Assembly: GCA_964418095.1 (NCBI GenBank)
Contig: CAYQKM010000007.1
Coordinates: forward strand, 1 to 35,313
Length of the DNA: 35,313 nt
Reading direction: 5' to 3'
Source: MWBV01 sp964418095
Lineage (GTDB): Archaea; Nanobdellota; Nanobdellia; Pacearchaeales; GW2011-AR1
In this document: positions 31,204-35,313 of the stretch, piece after piece
Numbering within the stretch: position 1 is the stretch's first letter
Layout: every line of letters starts with the position of its first letter
Position numbers and translations under genes: made by a program
Notes under the pieces: generated by a model
Databases searched by the model: none
Told to the model about the DNA's origin: nothing
Seen by the model: the letters and a program-made list of their open reading frames with translations, nothing else

Positions 31204-34040
31204 TTACTTGTGCTTTCTTTTATTCTTTTTACTGGATTTTCCAGTTTCTTTTTTTCTTAAAATGTATATAATGTAAGCTAAACTGATTATAGCAATAATA
31301 ACTATAATTTGGTAAAGCTCAAAGAATGAAAGCTCAACAGTTGCAGGGCAAGGCACTGTGTATACTTCTGTTCTAGTGCACTCTTCATATACTCTACTTG
31401 GATTATATCTATATGCTCCATCTAAGAAGAACATATTTGTTCCTTCTACTGCCCAAGGGAAAAGTGGAATACTTACATAATTATTTTCTGGGCTCCACTC
31501 AAATGTTCCTGTGCTTGTTCTTTGAACAAATGCAACACCCTCTTGACATCTCTCTCCACTTGTAGACTGAAGACATCCCCCAATTCTTGGAGGCATTTCT
31601 GTATCTCCTGCTCCAGTGTATATACATCTCCCTTCTCCATCAGGAATATATCCAACAGCACAATTACAACTATTTTCTCCTACTATACAATTATCTCTTG
31701 CTCCAAGAATCCAGCACTCATCACCACTACTCTCACTACAAATATGCATATCATCTGATAAACAATATCCATTAACATCTGCAGTATATCCTGGCTCACA
31801 ATTACATTGGGGGTATGCTCTACAATGTTCTCCTACCCAGCACTCATTACTATCATCACATCCAGTAACAGGAGTTGGGAAAGGAACACAATATCCTATT
31901 CCATTTGCATAATATCCATCTTCACATTCACAACTATCTCCGTTTACTAAACAATTATCTCCTTTAACCCAGCACTCATCTTCATTAGGCCTGCACATAT
32001 AAGAATCACAAACTAAATTGTAGTTTGTTTTAGGATTACATTTTGAATTTGCATCATCCCATGTACATCCGCAATTTGGAATTATTGTACATCTTGAAAC
32101 ATCATCATAAGTTGATTCTGTCTCACAAGTTAATTCATTTTTTCCTACTCTAGCAACATCATTATTACATTCATCTTTATCTGTGTAATCTCCACAAAGA
32201 TTTATTCCAACATAATCTCCTTTATTATATATCTTCATTAAACCTGAGTCCTTTCTTTCAAGAGGAGAGCTTCCAAGAACAGTTGCTCTAAAATAATATT
32301 CAGGAGGATATCTTTGTCCTGTTCTTGTATTCTCAATATAGAATGCATTCCAATTAACATATCCTAAACCATTATCTGATGGGAAAGAAGCTATTGGAGA
32401 AGGATTTGCTCCGCCTTCTCTAGTAATATCAATATCTGGTCTTGCACCCTCTTCTTTCTTAAATATTTCAAAAGTAATTGTTCTTCCTTCACATTTTGAA
32501 GCTTCAACATTTAATCTAACTGAATCTCCATCAACTGCTTGATCATTACCCCAGTAAGCACTTGTAATTGAGCATTGGTCAGGGCATACTCCACCAACTA
32601 CTTCTATTAATCTGCAATTATCTGAACAATAACTACATGACCCTTCACATGGAGCTACACAGACTACTCCATTATTTATTCCATTATCACACTGTTCTGC
32701 TCCTTCTCTTACTCCATTTCCACATGCTTTTTCTACTCTTAATAATCCTGGATTATCTAAACCTGCGTCTGGACTTCTAAATGAAGAGCCTGTTGCTGCT
32801 CTAGCAATAAAATAATATTCAGGTGGGTTTCCATCATTTAAACTTAAAACACCTCCACTGTCATCCATAAATACTGATATCCAAGTTCCAGCAGCTTTTG
32901 TTTCACCTATTGGGAAAATAATATTTGAAGGATTAGGACTAACATCCTCGCTTCTTAATAGGTCTTTTTCTTTTATTTCAAAACTAATTAATTCTCCTCC
33001 GCAATTTGTTCCTGTAATATTTAAGAAAACTCTTTTTCCTTCAGTTAAATATGGGCCGCCAACAGGAGTATATTCACTCCATGAAGCACTAGTTAAAGTA
33101 CATTTAGTAACACACCCGGTATATGTGCATGCATTTGGTTGTCCAGCTGGAATACAACTTAATGTACCTTGATAATTAGAACCATATACTTCTTCACATG
33201 TTCTACCTCCTACTCCTCCATCACACTGTTCTGCTCCTTCTTTTACACCATTTCCACAAATAGCAGAGCAATCATTATCATTATTAGCATTACATCCTAC
33301 AGGACAGCATCCATCATTGTGTTTACAAGTAGTTATTGTTGTTCTAGTACAACTTCCACTAGTACAAGTATCTATTGTACATAAATCATCAACTGGTTTT
33401 TCTTTACACTGGTTATCATTAGTACACTGACAATCATTATCATTTCCTAGGTTGCACGTAGGAGGGCAACAACTATCACCATTTCCACAACCTGGATAAC
33501 TTAAATAACACGTGTTAGTTGCTAGGTTACAAGCATTTTTTGGACAAAAGATTCCACTTCCACACTGAGCATCATTTAAACAACATCCAGGAGTAGTTAT
33601 CCTTTCACATGCTCCTCCAGCATTACACATAAATAAATTGCATGCATCTCCAGTACCGCAAATAGTTCCAGAAGTTACAGGAGTATGCTTACATCCAGTT
33701 TGAGAATCACATGTATCTGAAGTACATTGGTTATTATCCTCACAAGATAATGGAGTATGAGTACATAAACCTGCACTATTACATCCATCAACTGTGCATG
33801 CATTATTATCATTACATGTTCCACAATTTGAAACTGTCCTTGATATTCCGCAATTATCATTTGCTGTTACACTTCCACACTGTCTATTTAATCTTGAGCA
33901 AAATTGAGCATCTGTTTCAGGAACACAAACACACCTTCCTCCCTGGCATGTTTCAGAAGGAGGACATGTTCCACAATTTACAGTTCTTGATATTCCGCAA
34001 TTATCATTTGCTGTTACACTTCCACACTGTCTATTTAATC
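31204..34040 (-). CDS. Giant cysteine-rich surface protein, C-terminal part (after gap)
   Basis: About 944 residues of an extracellular protein rich in cysteine. From the N-terminal side: repeat units containing RLNRQCGSVTANDNCGISRT; many CxxC-type disulfide modules (CTVDGCNSAGLC, CTSDTCDSQTGC); CGNGVKEGAEQCDGG and CGNGVREGAEQCDNG modules like those of bacterial and archaeal cysteine-rich adhesins; two copies of a roughly 110-residue beta domain (ASWSEYTPVGGPYL and AYWGNDQAVDGDSV); three EGF-like modules (CEDGYYANGIGYC, CEPGYTADVNGYC, CAVGYIPDGEGRC) each preceded by an ECW motif; then a membrane helix (YQIIVIIAIISLAYIIYIL) and a very basic tail. The same gene continues at 34141-34858 across the N gap. 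Cell adhesion or host contact is inferred only. Confidence 0.85.
33840..34040 (-). repeat. 147-bp in-frame repeat bordering the assembly gap
   Basis: The block at 33840-33893 recurs at 33987-34040 with all 54 bases identical, a spacing of 147 bp (49 codons). The bases after the first copy (33894 on, TTGAGCAAAATTGAG) match the first bases after the N run (34141 on). The gap therefore falls exactly where one repeat unit meets the next, explaining why assembly failed there. Confidence 0.9.
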
Positions 34041-34140
34041 NNNNNNNNNNNNNNNNNNNNNNNNNNNNNNNNNNNNNNNNNNNNNNNNNNNNNNNNNNNN
34101 NNNNNNNNNNNNNNNNNNNNNNNNNNNNNNNNNNNNNNNN
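34041..34140. other. Assembly gap of exactly 100 N
   Basis: Exactly one hundred N mark a scaffold gap of unknown true size. Joining the flanks directly gives TGC TCA AGA TTA AAT in frame, identical to the intact repeat junction at 33880-33905; the 100-N spacer itself shifts the frame by one. The true gap is probably zero or a multiple of 147 bp. Confidence 0.95.
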
Positions 34141-34858
34141 TTGAGCAAAATTGAGTATTTGTTTCAGGCAAGCAACACTTAGAAGTATCATATGTACATC
34201 CATTTAGAGGAGGAGTACATCCTAATGTTCCAATATATCCAGCACCCATTACACTCGCACATGTTGCTCCACCAAGTTCTGCACTTGTACAACTTCCATC
34301 CATACCGCAATCACAAGTTTCACCAGATTCAATTATGCTATTTCCACAGAGTGCAGGAGCATTATCAGAACAGCATATTTTTATTGGATAATTATTATCA
34401 TTAAATTGTGAAAGGTGAGCATTAGTATTTGCTGAAAGTGAAAGCATTTGTATTGGAAAACTAGAAGGACAAGAGCCAGAATAAGCAGAACAACTAAAAT
34501 ATCCAAAACACACATTTGTATTATAATTATCTTCATTTCTTCTTTCAGCGTGAGCATTTGCAGGAGAAGATAATTTTAAAACAATATTGGAATTCTCTTT
34601 CTCACAAGTATGCATTGAAGCATTATGCTCAGCAGTAAAATAAGTCATACCAATACAGCATAAAACATATTGATAGTGTGTTTCAGTAAATGTTCCTCCA
34701 TGAGCATTTGTTGGAGCAGATAATTTCATAACAGTATTTACAGCAGGGCAATTAGAAGCTAATCTTATATCACAGGTTGTTGAAGAAATTAAATTAAGTG
34801 ATAAAATTACAATTGCAAATATTAAGACAAAATTAATTAAACCTCTTTTACTATCCAT
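34141..34858 (-). CDS. Giant cysteine-rich surface protein, N-terminal part (before gap)
   Basis: It begins with a signal peptide (GLINFVLIFAIVILSLNLIS). Three related segments follow, each containing a Leu-Ser...NAH pattern (MKLSAPTNAH, LKLSSPANAH, LSLSANTNAH) and then a Tyr/Asn-rich stretch with Cys-Cys or Cys (YQYVLCC, YNTNVCF, YPIKICC). Next is CGNSIIESGETCDCGMDGSC, a module of the kind repeated later in the protein, and GYIGTLGCTPPLNGCTYDTS. The part breaks at TQFCS before the N run. Joined to the other part without a gap, the full protein would be 1184 residues. On the minus strand AAAAAGATTTATAAAAGAG lies about 30 bp before ATG 34858. Confidence 0.85.
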
Positions 34859-34904
34859 TATAATAATATAGTAAACTCTCTTTTATAAATCTTTTTCTAA
34901 TTCA

Positions 34905-35313
34905 TTATTCTCTATTTCTAACTATCTTTAATTTTGGATCTATATAATAAGGCGGATTATATGTAACTATTTTATTTTCAATATGAAATTCGACTATTGG
35001 AAGTGGGTAGATTTGATTCCCTTCCCTATCTCTTGGAGGGGCCCTTATATCTATATAGCATGTCTGAGGAATATATAATCTCCCAGGTTTAACATTTATT
35101 GAATCTCTTTGTGGCTCAATAAAGCACCAATCTTCAAATTTAGTAATATCATTTCCAGTTAGAATAGCATTCATGTTGTGACCAGATGTTTCAGTGAATA
35201 CATTTACAAAGTAAACAGGAATTCCGTATTTTCCGTTATCTTTTAATGTTTCATGATAATAATAAATTGAATCTATATTATCTCCAGAATATCCTGTTGC
35301 TCCAGGAAATCCA
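34905..35313 (-). CDS. Partial protein, 5' end outside window, possible transglutaminase-like domain
   Basis: An ATG at 35174 exists, but the frame stays open to the window edge (GFPGATGYSGDNIDSIYYYH at the edge), so the true start lies outside. About 135 residues are visible. The pattern GIPVYFVNVFTETSGHNMNA followed by DWCFIEPQRDSINVKPG resembles the His and Asp/Glu part of transglutaminase-like or papain-like domains (H-x-x-N, then W-x-F-I-(D/E)-P). The nucleophilic Cys would be beyond the edge. The second half, TCYIDIRAPPRDREG and VEFHIENKIVTYNPP, is beta-rich. The family call is weak; the gene lies just upstream of the giant surface protein on the same strand. Confidence 0.6.
   Translation of the reverse strand, partial: GFPGATGYSGDNIDSIYYYHETLKDNGKYGIPVYFVNVFTETSGHNMNAILTGNDITKFEDWCFIEPQRDSINVKPGRLYIPQTCYIDIRAPPRDREGNQIYPLPIVEFHIENKIVTYNPPYYIDPKLKIVRNRE

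Noticed and set aside
31522..31912. Overlapping plus-strand ORFs under the surface protein
   Set aside because: They are antisense shadows of the Cys-rich gene; composition follows its codons.
34031..34203. Coding frames running through the N stretch
   Set aside because: The gap is 100 arbitrary N, so frames crossing it carry no information.
1..35313. tRNA genes, insertion sequences or prophage
   Set aside because: No tRNA-like cloverleaf signature (such as GGTTCGAATC), transposase or phage gene was seen in any gap.

Overview
The window looks like a piece of an AT-rich DPANN archaeon genome, probably in or near the Woesearchaeota/Pacearchaeota. The evidence is an archaeal-type SSU rRNA 5' end at the left edge, archaeal information-processing genes (Rpo6, exosome, SBDS, 20S proteasome, RNase P Rnp2, Mre11/Rad50, FttA, archaeal CCA enzyme), TATA boxes about 25 bp before start codons, and DPANN-style secreted cysteine-rich proteins. 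The lineage is inferred from gene content; no tree was made.

Layout. 1-300: start of a 16S rRNA gene on the minus strand with its leader and promoter. 350-2653: an accessory patch of very small genes and remnants, including a two-gene mini-operon with an in-frame TGA, a start-less remnant, a secreted protein and a frameshifted winged-helix gene. 2654-10965, all minus: MEMO-AMMECR1 fusion, Rnp2, then proteasome alpha - SBDS - Rrp4 - Rrp41 - Rrp42 - Rpo6 - enolase - S2, which joins the archaeal exosome superoperon to the rpoK-eno-rps2 cluster. 11066-13784, plus: RNase J, a tail-anchored protein and an Mtq2-like methyltransferase. 13777-16496, minus: a 2-oxoacid:ferredoxin oxidoreductase with a membrane protein gene between its two subunit genes. 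16670-23578, plus: Mre11, Rad50, proteasome beta, FttA and a presenilin-type protease. 23772-26170, plus: a compact six-gene operon of unknown proteins around a TrmB-like regulator. 26174-28988, minus: OapA-OapB-OapC-CCA enzyme. 29029 to the right edge, minus: membrane and secreted proteins, a small methyltransferase, and a very large cysteine-rich surface protein interrupted by a 100-N assembly gap.

How the genes fit together. Much of the window concerns RNA maturation and decay (exosome, RNase J, FttA, RNase P, CCA enzyme, SBDS), with both proteasome halves and a likely membrane protease for protein turnover, and Mre11/Rad50 for DNA ends. Many genes appear leaderless, and within operons the usual junction is TAA directly followed by, or one base from, ATG. 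The least understood part is the 23.8-26.2 kb operon; the most informative structural points are the in-frame TGA at 569-571, the wHTH frameshift near 2551, and the surface-protein gap, which the flanking 147-bp repeat explains.
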